A stretch of 33,057 nucleotides of DNA. Origin: Trinickia mobilis. GTDB lineage: Bacteria > Pseudomonadota > Gammaproteobacteria > Burkholderiales > Burkholderiaceae. The notes under the pieces are model-generated. The model ran no database searches, was not told the origin of the DNA, and saw nothing but the letters and a program-made list of their open reading frames with translations. This document shows, piece by piece, positions 1 to 7,791 of this stretch. A program made the position numbers and the translations under genes. How positions within the stretch are numbered: position 1 is the first letter of the stretch; the number at the start of each line of letters is the position of its first letter. The DNA is taken from assembly GCF_017315705.1 (NCBI RefSeq), contig NZ_JAFLRF010000055.1, positions 1 through 33,057 of the forward strand. The letters are read 5' to 3'.

Positions 1-461
1 CAGGCGTGCATGCGCTGGGCGGCGGCATCGGCCAGGGCATGCAGATGGCGATCGGCGCGGCGCTCGCCGGATCGGCCGCGAAGACGGTTTGCCTCGTCGG
101 CGACGGCGGCTTGATGGTCAACGTCGGCGAGCTCGCGACGGCGGTGCAGGAAAACGCCGACGTGATGATCGTGCTGATGAACGACCAGTGCTACGGCGTG
201 ATCCGCAACATCCAGGACGCGCAGTACGGCGGGCGCCGCTACTACGTCGATCTGCACCAGCCGGACTTCGCGCAGTTCTGCGCGAGCCTTGGCCTCACGC
301 ACTATCGCATTTCGTCGCTCGATGCGGCCGATGCGGTCATCCGCGAAGGTCTCGCGAAAGAGGGGCCGGTGCTCGTCGAAGTCGACATGCTCTCGATCGG
401 CCAGTTCGCGACGGCGTTCGCCGGCCCGCCGGTGAAGACCGAGGAGCCTGAACATGCGTGA
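1..461 (+). CDS. Thiamine-diphosphate-dependent enzyme, C-terminal part (acetolactate synthase/decarboxylase family)
   Basis: Only the C-terminal domain is present; the reading frame is open from base 3 and the gene begins outside the window. The visible 152 or so residues carry the ThDP-binding signature, GDGG followed about 25 residues later by the ND pair (LMNDQCYGVIR), as in acetolactate synthase, benzoylformate decarboxylase and 2-oxoacid decarboxylases. The enzyme would use ThDP and Mg2+ to decarboxylate or condense a 2-oxoacid in the cytoplasm; the substrate cannot be read from this piece. The stop overlaps an ATG at 454 that opens the nadX remnant, so this was the upstream gene of an operon with aspartate dehydrogenase and aldehyde dehydrogenase, both now destroyed. 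That context hints at amino-acid or 2-oxoacid catabolism rather than branched-chain synthesis (inference). Confidence 0.85.
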   Translation, partial: GVHALGGGIGQGMQMAIGAALAGSAAKTVCLVGDGGLMVNVGELATAVQENADVMIVLMNDQCYGVIRNIQDAQYGGRRYYVDLHQPDFAQFCASLGLTHYRISSLDAADAVIREGLAKEGPVLVEVDMLSIGQFATAFAGPPVKTEEPEHA

Positions 462-562
462 CCGTCTGCAGGACGAGCATCGCCGTGGGCATCTCGCGCC
501 GATCGATGTCGCGATGATCGGCATTCAGCGCGATCCGTGCGCTGCGTGATTTGACGTGTAGG
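454..562 (+). pseudogene. nadX: Aspartate dehydrogenase (nadX) remnant: the two gene ends joined
   Basis: The frame opening at ATG 454 reads a start that ends in APIDVAMIG, matching the N-terminal NAD-binding strand of Burkholderia L-aspartate dehydrogenases as I remember them (APVDVAMIGFGAIG). Just before the glycine-rich loop the similarity jumps frame: from 521 the frame AFSAIRALRDLT matches the usual C-terminus of the same enzyme. About 240 codons appear to be missing, and the junction is out of frame, stopping at 549. The gene cannot make an enzyme. It lies between the ThDP enzyme and an aldehyde dehydrogenase start, an operon order I associate with Burkholderia. Identification rests on two short stretches, so it needs an alignment. 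Confidence 0.6.
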
Positions 563-610
563 GCGCAAGGAAGCGTGACCTGTGCGCAACCGGAAAGACG
601 GACGACACAC

Positions 611-713
611 ATGGCTGATTTCGATTCCAGTTTCGTTTCGACGGGGCGACATCCTGATCAGCGGCGAATGGCGGCAAGGCCGCGGCAAGGTCGGGCGCAA
701 GCCGATCAGTTAG
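611..713 (+). pseudogene. Aldehyde dehydrogenase N-terminal fragment, frameshifted and truncated
   Basis: An ATG at 611 opens MADFDSSFVSTG; shifting by one base near 645-648 continues as DILISGEWRQGRGKVG, the typical N-terminal strand of NAD-dependent aldehyde dehydrogenases (the 'ISGEW' segment). That second frame stops at 711-713. Nothing of the catalytic domain (Cys/Glu active site) follows. The homology ends close to 705-715, where base composition becomes more AT-rich and inverted repeats begin, so this is probably the left boundary of the inserted ATPase/TPR cassette. The first frame stays open into the ATPase gene, but the ATPase has its own start and ribosome site. Confidence 0.5.
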
Positions 714-714
714 G

Positions 715-779
715 TGGCGCCTATTTGGGCGCCAGCAATACTGCTAGTATTTCGTATCTAACAGTATTGCCCGTTCAGT
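715..779 (+). promoter_or_regulatory. Inverted repeats upstream of the ATPase/TPR cassette
   Basis: Two perfect inverted repeats lie side by side: TGGCGCC (715-721) with GGCGCCA (728-734), and CAATACTG (736-743) with CAGTATTG (772-779). They fall in the AT-richer stretch between the aldehyde dehydrogenase fragment and the ATPase start at 878. They could be an operator/promoter region of the cassette or mark the insertion end. No clear -35/-10 pair was identified. Confidence 0.35.
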
Positions 780-877
780 TCGGCATATTGGTAATTGGCC
801 CGTGGGCGGGTAAAGCGACGGCTGCTCCATCTTTGCCGTTTGACGATTGCCGAACGTACGCTCCGGAGATTCAAACC

Positions 878-2200
878 ATGCCGCTCGCCCCTGCCACACG
901 GGATGAACTGAAAAAGCTCTATAACGCGCTTAAGGATCGAATCCTCGAGCCCGATGATCCCGTCTACGTGGAGGAGATCAATCAAGGCATTGCCAACCAC
1001 GTCGTTGTGGATCCAGTCGAAGAGATGGCCACTGAAATCGACTGGCAGGAGGGTGGCGGCGTATGCCTGTTCACCGGGCAACGCGGCACGGGCAAGAGCA
1101 CGGAGCTGCAGCGGCTCAAGCGGCGTTTGGAGGATCTCGGGGCCGAAGTGTTCTATGCCGATCTCTCTGAATTCTTGCTGTTGACCAAGGAAGTCGAGAT
1201 CAGCGACTTTCTGATCGCCGTTGCCGGTGCCATGTCGGAACAGATGAAGGATCGTTACGGCGGGTCTCCGGGAGACCGCAGCTATTGGGATCGCATCTCC
1301 GCGTTTCTTCAAACCAAGGTTGAAATCAAGGACCTGGGCTTCAAGGTCGCCGGTGTCGACATTAAGGCCGCACTCAAGGACGATCCCGATTTCAAGCGGC
1401 GAGTGCAGGAGGCGGCGCGCGGCCATGTTGCGCAGCTCGTGCGGGATGCGCACGACTTTCTCGCCGAAGGGGTCCAATACGTTCGAGAGCAGCGCGGTGA
1501 TCCGGAGTGCAAAGTGGTGCTCCTGATCGATTCCGTCGAGCGTATTCGCGGTGTCGGCAGCGAAGCGATGGCGGTGTACGAGAGCGTGCGCAATTTGTTC
1601 TTTGGTCATGCCGAGCATCTGAAGGTTCCGGTGCTGCACATGGTGTACACCATTCCGCCCTATCTCTCGGTGCTTGCCGCCGGTGCCGGGGCGCTGATGG
1701 GGGGAGCCGTCACGCGGCGCCTCGTCAGTACGCACATCTTCAAGGATCGCAGCCGCGAACCGGACCGTGCTGGTCTGGAGAGGCTGCGTACCGTTATTGC
1801 CAAACGCTACCCCGACTGGAAGAAGATCTTCGAGCCTGCTGCGTTGGACGAGTTGGCGCTGAATTCGGGCGGCGACCTGCGTGAGTTCTTTCGGCTTATC
1901 AGGCTTTGTCTTCCCTCAGTGCGCGACGATGCTCAGTTGCCGCTCAACGTCGAGGCTATCAAGCAGGCCAACAATGCTGCGCGCGGCGAGATGTTGCCGA
2001 TTCCGGAAGACCATCTGGGCTGGCTCAAACGGATATCACAGACCCATGACACCTGTTTGGAGAAGGATGCCGACTTGCCTACGCTGGCGCATTTTCTCGA
2101 CAACCGGCTGGTCCTCAATTATCGCAACGGCAGCGATTGGTATGACGTCCATCCGTTGTTGCGGGACGTGGTAGACGCTTATGTCAGCGCTGACGCTTGA
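878..2200 (+). CDS. STAND/AAA-like P-loop ATPase, probable defence or signalling switch
   Basis: The frame is open from further upstream, but ATG 878 is chosen because GGAG lies about 10 bases before it and protein-like sequence starts there. The 440-residue product has a Walker A GQRGTGKST (67-75), a Walker B VVLLIDS (213-219), a later strand VYTIPP (257-261), an SGGDLREFFRLIR segment (330-342) like the helical lid of STAND/Orc-type ATPases, and a C-terminal winged-helix-like part (about 400-435). No membrane segment is evident. It overlaps the TPR gene by 20 bases, so the two are translationally coupled; the pair resembles nucleotide-switch ATPase plus repeat-sensor systems that act in anti-phage conflict. 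That role is inference. It could instead be a signalling ATPase. The cassette interrupts a decayed metabolic operon, which suggests horizontal arrival. Confidence 0.72.
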   Translation: MPLAPATRDELKKLYNALKDRILEPDDPVYVEEINQGIANHVVVDPVEEMATEIDWQEGGGVCLFTGQRGTGKSTELQRLKRRLEDLGAEVFYADLSEFLLLTKEVEISDFLIAVAGAMSEQMKDRYGGSPGDRSYWDRISAFLQTKVEIKDLGFKVAGVDIKAALKDDPDFKRRVQEAARGHVAQLVRDAHDFLAEGVQYVREQRGDPECKVVLLIDSVERIRGVGSEAMAVYESVRNLFFGHAEHLKVPVLHMVYTIPPYLSVLAAGAGALMGGAVTRRLVSTHIFKDRSREPDRAGLERLRTVIAKRYPDWKKIFEPAALDELALNSGGDLREFFRLIRLCLPSVRDDAQLPLNVEAIKQANNAARGEMLPIPEDHLGWLKRISQTHDTCLEKDADLPTLAHFLDNRLVLNYRNGSDWYDVHPLLRDVVDAYVSADA

Positions 2201-4658
2201 TGCGGTTACGGAACGCGTAGCGGTCAATATCCTGCGCCATCTTGAGTGGCAGCCGGATGACTTTTCGCTAGTGTTTCTCTTTGCTGACGTTGGGCCGTCG
2301 CTGCAATTGGCGGATTGGATCGATCAGCGATTGGTACTGCAAGACCGGGCATTGCAGCGGCGGGAAGTGAAGGACGATTTCGTGCGCGATCCGGCTGCGC
2401 TCGTGGACACGCTCATCGCCGAGCTTGCCGCGTATTCCAAGCAAAAAGGCGCGTTATGGTTCGGGTTGCAGCGCTATCCCAGCGACAAGCGGTGGAATGT
2501 TGCTCGTAAAGAGTTTTTGGCTCGGCTTAACGAAAGACGTTTTTTGCTTGAGCGAGACTTGGTCCGTCCGTTGGTGCTGGTCTTGCCTGCGGGCTTCCGG
2601 GCGGAAACGCGCGGCATCGCGCCCGATATCTGGCACGTGCGGGCGCTGAGCGAGGAGTTGCGTGCAGCGGTGCCGGTTTTTGTTCCGGCGCAGGGCGAAC
2701 GCGCAACGGCGCCGGTCGTTCAGGCTAAAAGAGGCGCTGCCTTATCTGCATATCTCGAGTGGCAGCGTATCCACGAAAGCGGTCCGTCCCAACGAATTTT
2801 TTTACCTACAGCTTGGCGTGCGTGCCGTGAATTGTTGTCGGCGGGGAGGCCGGCCGACGCGGAGCAGGTGGCGTTAGACGCAGTATTTCTAGCACGGCGA
2901 CATTATAGTGAGGCGCGAGATGACGCGTCTCTGAGCAACCTTTCTGTGTCGCTCGATATGATTGGCGAAGTCGCGCGCACGCAGGGCGCTTGGGGACAAG
3001 CAGTTGCCGCGTATCGCGAGAGCCTTGAAATAAGCCGTCAACGGGTTGAGAACTTGGGTGCCACGCCCGAAGTGCTGCGTGATCTCTCGGTCTCGCTGAA
3101 CAATTTTGGCAGCGTTGTACGTCCGCAAGGTGACCAGGCGCAAGCGGAGGCCGTGTATCGCGAAAGCTTGCAAATCCGCCGCCAACTCGTCGAGCGCTCG
3201 GGGCGGACCCCCGAGTCGCTGCACGATCTCTTGGTCTCGCTGGACAACGTTGGCGAAGTCGCGTTGATGCAGGGCGATTGGGCGCAAGCGGAAGCCGTAT
3301 GTCAAGAAGGCCTGCAAATTTCTCGCCAGCTGGTCGAGCGCCAAGGGGGCACGCCTGAATCGCTGCGCGATCTCTCGGTGGCGCTCAACAACGTTGGCGA
3401 AGTCGCGCGTACGCAAGGGGACCTGACGCAGGCAGAAGTCGCATATCGAGAAAGCCTTGAAATTGGCCGTCAACTCGTCGATCGCCTGGGCGGTACGCCC
3501 AAGACGCTGCGCGATCTCTCGGTCGCGCTGGACAGTGTTGGGGGCGTTGCGCGAGTGCAGGGTGACTGGGCGCAAGCGGAAGCAACGTATCGAGAAAGCC
3601 TGGACATTCGCCGCCAATTGGTCGAGCACTTGGGGGGCACAACTGAATCGCTGCGCGATCTCTCGATCTCACTGAACAATTTTGGCAGCGTTGTACGTAC
3701 ACAAGGTGACTGGGCGCAAGCGGAGGCTGTGTATCGCGAAAGCTTGCAAATCCGCCGCCAACTTGTCGAGCGCTCGGGGCGGACCCCCGAATCGCTACGG
3801 GATCTCTCGGTCTCGCTGGAAAATGTCGGAGGTATATCGAGAGCGCGGGGAGACTGGGCGCAAGCGGAGGCAGCCTACCGAGAAAGCTTGGAAATCCGCC
3901 GCCAGCTGGTCGAGCGCCAAGGGGGCACGCCTGAATCGCTGCGCGATCTCTCGGTGGCGCTCGACAACGTTGGCGAAGTCGCGCGTACGCAAGGGGACCT
4001 GATGCAGGCAGAAGTTGCATATCGAGAAAGCCTTGAAATAGACCGTCAACTCGTCGATCGCCTGGGTGGTACGCCCGAATCGCTACGCGATCTCTCGGTA
4101 TCGCTTGACCACGTCGGCGACGCTGCATGTGTACAGGGCGACTGGGCAAAAGCGCAATCCGTATATGGAGAAAGCCTGGCAATTTGCCGCCAGCTGGTTG
4201 AGCGCCTAGGGGGCACGCCCGAATCGCTGCGCGATCTCTCGGTCTCACTAAACAAGGTAGGCGATGTTGCGCGAGCGCGGAGCGAAGTAGCGAAAGTGGA
4301 ATCTGCATATAGAGAAAGCTTGGAGATCCGCCGCCGGCTGGTCGAGCGCCTGGGTGGCACGCCTGAATCGCTGCGCGATCTCTCAATCTCGCTGAACAAG
4401 GTAGGCGACGTTGCGCGCGCACGGGAAGACTGGCAGCAGGCAGAAGCCGTGTATGGAGAAAGCCTGGCGATTCGCCGCCAACTGGTCGAGCGCCTGGGGG
4501 GCACGCCCGTAGCACTGCTCGACCTGTCGGTTTCGCTGCAGAACATAGGCGATGTCTTCCAAGCACGGGGCGACAATGAACGGGCCGAAGCCTCATACAG
4601 CGAAAGTTCGGATCTGCGTCACCAACTGTCCGAGCACCGAGACGGTTCGCCCGAGTGA
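2181..4658 (+). CDS. Large TPR-like repeat protein with twelve 48-residue repeats, partner of the ATPase
   Basis: 825 residues. Residues 1-200 form a separate alpha/beta domain (VFLFADVG, then a PLVLVLPAGFR...APDIWHVRALS stretch) that resembles N-terminal regions of some STAND-associated TPR proteins; I cannot name the family. Residues about 205-250 form a first helical hairpin. From about 250 to the end there are twelve repeats of exactly 48 residues, each built on DLSVSLxNVGxVARxxGDWAQAEAxYRESLxIRRQLVERxGGTP (broken here for length), the DLS element recurring at 253, 301, 349 and so on to 781. This is a TPR-type superhelix for binding peptides or proteins. No signal peptide. Start overlaps the ATPase stop. 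Units 2-4 are nearly copied as units 6-8. The partner or ligand is unknown. Confidence 0.78.
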   Translation: MSALTLDAVTERVAVNILRHLEWQPDDFSLVFLFADVGPSLQLADWIDQRLVLQDRALQRREVKDDFVRDPAALVDTLIAELAAYSKQKGALWFGLQRYPSDKRWNVARKEFLARLNERRFLLERDLVRPLVLVLPAGFRAETRGIAPDIWHVRALSEELRAAVPVFVPAQGERATAPVVQAKRGAALSAYLEWQRIHESGPSQRIFLPTAWRACRELLSAGRPADAEQVALDAVFLARRHYSEARDDASLSNLSVSLDMIGEVARTQGAWGQAVAAYRESLEISRQRVENLGATPEVLRDLSVSLNNFGSVVRPQGDQAQAEAVYRESLQIRRQLVERSGRTPESLHDLLVSLDNVGEVALMQGDWAQAEAVCQEGLQISRQLVERQGGTPESLRDLSVALNNVGEVARTQGDLTQAEVAYRESLEIGRQLVDRLGGTPKTLRDLSVALDSVGGVARVQGDWAQAEATYRESLDIRRQLVEHLGGTTESLRDLSISLNNFGSVVRTQGDWAQAEAVYRESLQIRRQLVERSGRTPESLRDLSVSLENVGGISRARGDWAQAEAAYRESLEIRRQLVERQGGTPESLRDLSVALDNVGEVARTQGDLMQAEVAYRESLEIDRQLVDRLGGTPESLRDLSVSLDHVGDAACVQGDWAKAQSVYGESLAICRQLVERLGGTPESLRDLSVSLNKVGDVARARSEVAKVESAYRESLEIRRRLVERLGGTPESLRDLSISLNKVGDVARAREDWQQAEAVYGESLAIRRQLVERLGGTPVALLDLSVSLQNIGDVFQARGDNERAEASYSESSDLRHQLSEHRDGSPE
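2937..4650 (+). repeat. Twelve tandem 144-bp coding repeats with a 576-bp higher-order duplication
   Basis: The repeat region of the TPR gene has an exact 144-bp period with no indels. Superimposed is a longer duplication: the segment with CAATTTTGGC at 3101 recurs at 3677, 576 bp (four units) later, and units 2-4 match units 6-8 better than their neighbours (same GSVVR, RSGRTPES and RQGGTPES variants). This points to recent unequal exchange. Copy number may vary among strains. Confidence 0.9.
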
Positions 4659-4898
4659 TAGCGTGACTTGGACTCGTAGTGTGCTTACGAAAGGACAGGC
4701 GTTCGAGCGGCTCGAAGCGTAGCAGGCGGGCGGCTCGGCAGCAGGCAGCGCGACGCCGTTCGCCTCCGCCCTCATGGAAATCCCGTACGGAAGGTGCATC
4801 TTCGTGAAAGCATGAAGAAGGGTTCGCGCCACTAGAATCCCGCCATCGATAGAGATAGTCGGCATTGGGCCGGCTCCCGACAATAACGGAGACAATCG

Positions 4899-5912
4899 AT
4901 GCGACCCACCTTCCGCACGTTTCGCCATATCGCTCTCGCTTCCAGCCTGCTGTTCGGCATTGCATCGCAACATGCGATGGCCGACGACTCGGGAAAAATC
5001 ACGATCATGGTCGGCGGAATCACGAAGCTGATCTATTTGCCGGCGCGCCTCACCGAGCAGCTCGGCTATTTCAAGGACGAAGGGCTCGACGTCGAGCTGC
5101 TGTCGCAGCCGGCCGGCGTCGACGCCGAAAACGAACTGCTTGCCGGCGCTGTGCAGGGCGTCGTCGGCTTCTACGATCACACCATCGATCTGCAGACCAA
5201 GGGCAAGGAAGTCAAGGCGATCGTCGTGTTCGGACAGGTGCCGGGCGAAGTCGAGATGGTGTCGACGAAATCGGCCGAGGCGATCAAGTCGATGGCCGAC
5301 GTCAAGGGCAAGACGCTCGGCGTGACGGGCCTCGGCTCGTCGACGAGCTTCCTCACGCAATACCTCGCCGGCCAGCACGGCATCCAGTCGACCGAATACA
5401 CGATGCTGCCCGTCGGCGCCGACGCGAGCTTCATCGCCGCGATCAAGCAAGGCCGCATCGACGCGGGCATGACCACCGAGCCCACCGTTTCCGCGCTGCA
5501 GAAATCGGGCGAGGCGAGGGTGCTAGTCGACATGCGCTCGGTCGACGGCACGAGGGCCGCGCTCGGCGGCACCTACCCGGCGTCGAGCCTCTACGTGCAG
5601 GCCGCGTGGGCCGACTCGCACAAGGCGCAGGCCGCGAAGCTCGCGCATGCGTTCGTGCGCACGATGCAGTTCATCCACACGCATAGCGCGGAAGAAATCG
5701 CCGCGAAGATGCCTGACGACTACCAGAAAGACAAAACGCTCTACGTGAGCGCGCTGAAGGCCTCGCTGCCGATGTACACGCCGGACGGCAAGATGCCCGC
5801 CGACGGCCCGGCCACGGTGCTGAAGGTGCTTGCGGCTTTCAACCCGTCGGTCAAGGGCAAGCACGTGGACCTGTCCAAGACCTACACGAACGATTTCGTC
5901 AGCGCCAAATAA
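4899..5912 (+). CDS. ABC transporter periplasmic substrate-binding protein (NMT1/TauA/SsuA type)
   Basis: 337 residues with a clear signal peptide: basic start MRPTFRTFRH, hydrophobic core, cleavage probably after AMA (about residue 28). The mature protein follows the NMT1/SsuA-like two-lobe fold: an early strand KITIMVGG, the LGYFKDEGLDVEL motif, GAVQGVVGFYD, a GKTLGVTGLGSSTSFL hinge region and a DAGMTTEP segment. Binding proteins of this class capture sulfonates, nitrate, pyrimidine precursors or aromatic acids in the periplasm; the ligand cannot be told from sequence. The ribosome site is AACGGAGAC just upstream. It is the first gene of a binding protein-ATPase-permease operon and is followed by hairpins that may favour its own mRNA level over the downstream genes. 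Confidence 0.88.
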   Translation: MRPTFRTFRHIALASSLLFGIASQHAMADDSGKITIMVGGITKLIYLPARLTEQLGYFKDEGLDVELLSQPAGVDAENELLAGAVQGVVGFYDHTIDLQTKGKEVKAIVVFGQVPGEVEMVSTKSAEAIKSMADVKGKTLGVTGLGSSTSFLTQYLAGQHGIQSTEYTMLPVGADASFIAAIKQGRIDAGMTTEPTVSALQKSGEARVLVDMRSVDGTRAALGGTYPASSLYVQAAWADSHKAQAAKLAHAFVRTMQFIHTHSAEEIAAKMPDDYQKDKTLYVSALKASLPMYTPDGKMPADGPATVLKVLAAFNPSVKGKHVDLSKTYTNDFVSAK

Positions 5913-5999
5913 ATCGGCTTCAGCCGATCGCGTTTGTGCGTCAGGCGCCGCCTGACTTCATTGCGCCTCGGGAGCCGCTTCGCGCGGCCCGGGTTTTTT
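5913..5999 (+). promoter_or_regulatory. Cluster of three intergenic hairpins after the binding-protein gene
   Basis: Three consecutive stems lie between the binding protein and the ATPase genes: ATCGGCT/AGCCGAT (5913-5928), GTCAGGC/GCCTGAC (5940-5956) and GCCGC/GCGGC with extra flanking pairs (about 5970-5993) followed by TTTTTT (5994-5999). The last resembles a weak Rho-independent attenuator. Such hairpins commonly stabilise the abundant binding-protein message and reduce read-through; that role is inferred. Confidence 0.45.
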
Positions 6000-6014
6000 C
6001 CAGGAAGGTCCCCG

Positions 6015-6812
6015 ATGAACCCAGTTCCACCCAAAGACGCACCGGTTATCGAATTCCGCTCCGTGTCGTGCCGCTTCATTTCTCCCGACGGCAAGGCAAC
6101 CGTCGCATTGCGCGATTTCAGCATGTCTGTCGCGCAGGGCGAATTCATCGCGATCGTCGGCCCCACGGGCTGCGGTAAATCCACCACGCTCAGCATGATC
6201 ACGGGGCTCTTGAAGCCCACCGCCGGCGAGGTGCGCGTGATGGGCTCGCCCGTCGACGGCATCGATCCGCGCATCGGCTTCGTGTTCCAGGCGGACGCGG
6301 TGTTCCCGTGGCGCTCGGTGCTCGACAACGTGGCGGCCGGCCCGCTTTTTCGCGGCCGCTCGAAATCGGCGGCCTACGACGAGGCGAACCAGTGGCTGCG
6401 CCGCGTCGGTCTCGAGAAGTTCGGCAAGCACTATCCGCATCAATTGTCGGGCGGCATGAGAAAGCGTGTCGCGCTCGCGCAGACCTTCATCAACAAGCCC
6501 GAAATCCTGCTGATGGACGAGCCGTTCTCGGCGCTCGACATGCAGACCCGCACGCTGATGCAGGACGAGCTGCTGCAGCTGTGGTCGGCGAACGCGGGGT
6601 CGGTGGTGTTCGTCACGCACGACCTCGAAGAGGCGATCGCGCTTGCCGACCGCGTGTTCGTGCTGACGGCGCGCCCGGCGACGCTCAAGAAGGTGTATGA
6701 GATCGACCTGCCGCGTCCGCGGGTCACATCGGAGATTCGCTACGATCCGCACTTCATCGACATTTCGCGCGACATCTGGCGCGACTTGCGCGAGGAAGTG
6801 CAAATTGCTTAA
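6015..6812 (+). CDS. ABC transporter ATP-binding protein (nitrate/sulfonate/taurine type)
   Basis: 265 residues from ATG 6015, chosen over an earlier in-frame GTG because AGGAAGG sits 6-7 bases before it. All ABC motifs are intact: Walker A GPTGCGKST, Q-loop FVFQADAVFPW, signature LSGGMRKR, Walker B ILLMDEPFSALD, and the H-switch VTHDLEEA. The 'FPWRSVLDNV' segment is typical of the TauB/SsuB/NrtD family. As the cytoplasmic motor it would couple ATP hydrolysis to import of the ligand delivered by the upstream binding protein through the permease downstream. The permease start follows 25 bases after the stop, consistent with one transcript. Confidence 0.93.
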   Translation: MNPVPPKDAPVIEFRSVSCRFISPDGKATVALRDFSMSVAQGEFIAIVGPTGCGKSTTLSMITGLLKPTAGEVRVMGSPVDGIDPRIGFVFQADAVFPWRSVLDNVAAGPLFRGRSKSAAYDEANQWLRRVGLEKFGKHYPHQLSGGMRKRVALAQTFINKPEILLMDEPFSALDMQTRTLMQDELLQLWSANAGSVVFVTHDLEEAIALADRVFVLTARPATLKKVYEIDLPRPRVTSEIRYDPHFIDISRDIWRDLREEVQIA

Positions 6813-6837
6813 CACGACGGCACAACGGAATACACTC

Positions 6838-7698
6838 ATGGCATCTCGTGATAGCTCAATGAAGATGGCGTTCGACGGCGAATCGGCCGCCAAGGTCGAA
6901 CTGATCGCCCAACGCAAGATGCGGCAGCGGCACGCCTTGATCATCGCACTGCGGATCCTCGTGCTCGTGGCTGTGCTCGGCGGCTGGGAACTCGCCGGAC
7001 GCCTCAAATGGATCGACCCGTTCTTTTTCTCGATGCCGTCGCTGATCTTTTTGCAGATCGTCGACTGGTTCCAGAACGGCACGTCGCAGGGGCCGTTGCT
7101 CGTGCAGGTGTGGGTCACGCTCGAAGAGACCTTGCTCGGCTTTCTGATCGGCTCGGCAGGGGGCATCGTGTGCGGGGTCGTGCTGGGCCGCAACAAGCTG
7201 CTCTCCGATGTCTTCAGCATTTACATCAAGATCGCCAACTCGATTCCGCGCGTGGTGCTCGGCTCCATATTCGTGATTGCGCTCGGCCTCGGGATGGCCT
7301 CCAAGGTGGCGCTCGCCGTGGTCATGGTATTTTTCGTCGTGTTCGGCAATGCCTTCCAGGGCGTGCGCGAAGCCGACCGCTACATGATCGCGAACGCGCA
7401 GATCCTGGGCGCCTCGAAGCGCCAGTTGACGACGTCTGTCGTGATTCCGTCTGCGCTGTCGTGGATTCTCGCGAGCCTGCACGTGAGCTTCGGCTTCGCG
7501 CTGGTCGGCGCGGTGGTCGGCGAATTCCTCGGCTCCAAGCAGGGCATTGGCCTGCTGATTTCCACCGCACAGGGGGCGTTCAACGCGAGCGGCGTATTCG
7601 CGGCGATGATCGTGCTGGCCGTGGTCGCGCTCGCTACGGACTATCTGCTGACCACGTTGGAAAAGCGCTTGCTGAAGTGGCGGCCCGCCGCATTCTGA
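6838..7698 (+). CDS. ABC transporter permease (SsuC/TauC family)
   Basis: 286 residues from ATG 6838; an ATG at 6859 is an alternative and the ribosome site is weak for both. A basic cytoplasmic N-terminus leads into about six membrane segments (IIALRILVLVAVLGGWELAG first, FAAMIVLAVVALATDYLL last). The EAA loop that docks on the ATPase is recognisable as NAQILGASKRQLTTSVVIPSAL. It belongs to the BPD_transp_1 superfamily of inner-membrane permeases, usually acting as a homodimer. It completes the three-gene importer. The two-component genes begin about 90 bases downstream on the same strand. Confidence 0.92.
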   Translation: MASRDSSMKMAFDGESAAKVELIAQRKMRQRHALIIALRILVLVAVLGGWELAGRLKWIDPFFFSMPSLIFLQIVDWFQNGTSQGPLLVQVWVTLEETLLGFLIGSAGGIVCGVVLGRNKLLSDVFSIYIKIANSIPRVVLGSIFVIALGLGMASKVALAVVMVFFVVFGNAFQGVREADRYMIANAQILGASKRQLTTSVVIPSALSWILASLHVSFGFALVGAVVGEFLGSKQGIGLLISTAQGAFNASGVFAAMIVLAVVALATDYLLTTLEKRLLKWRPAAF

Positions 7699-7791
7699 GG
7701 CTTGATTGTCAAAGACAACCGTCCTTGCCGGCACAGGCAAGGGCGATGTTGCATTTTGCCGGCCCGGCCGGATCATGTTGGAGAATGTGCA

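Noticed and set aside
551-877. Extension of the ATPase upstream to 551 in one open frame
   Set aside because: That part is made of the nadX C-terminal and aldehyde dehydrogenase remnants; ATG 878 has its own GGAG.
2937-4650. CRISPR-like array because of regular spacing
   Set aside because: Units are contiguous 144-bp coding repeats with no unique spacers and an open frame throughout.
3385-4965. A 526-codon open frame antisense to the TPR repeats, with others of 246 and 176 codons
   Set aside because: They are mirror images of the 144-bp repeats; the Arg/Pro/Ser-rich, low-complexity products reflect repeated complement codons, and the sense strand has clear TPR logic and a coupled start.
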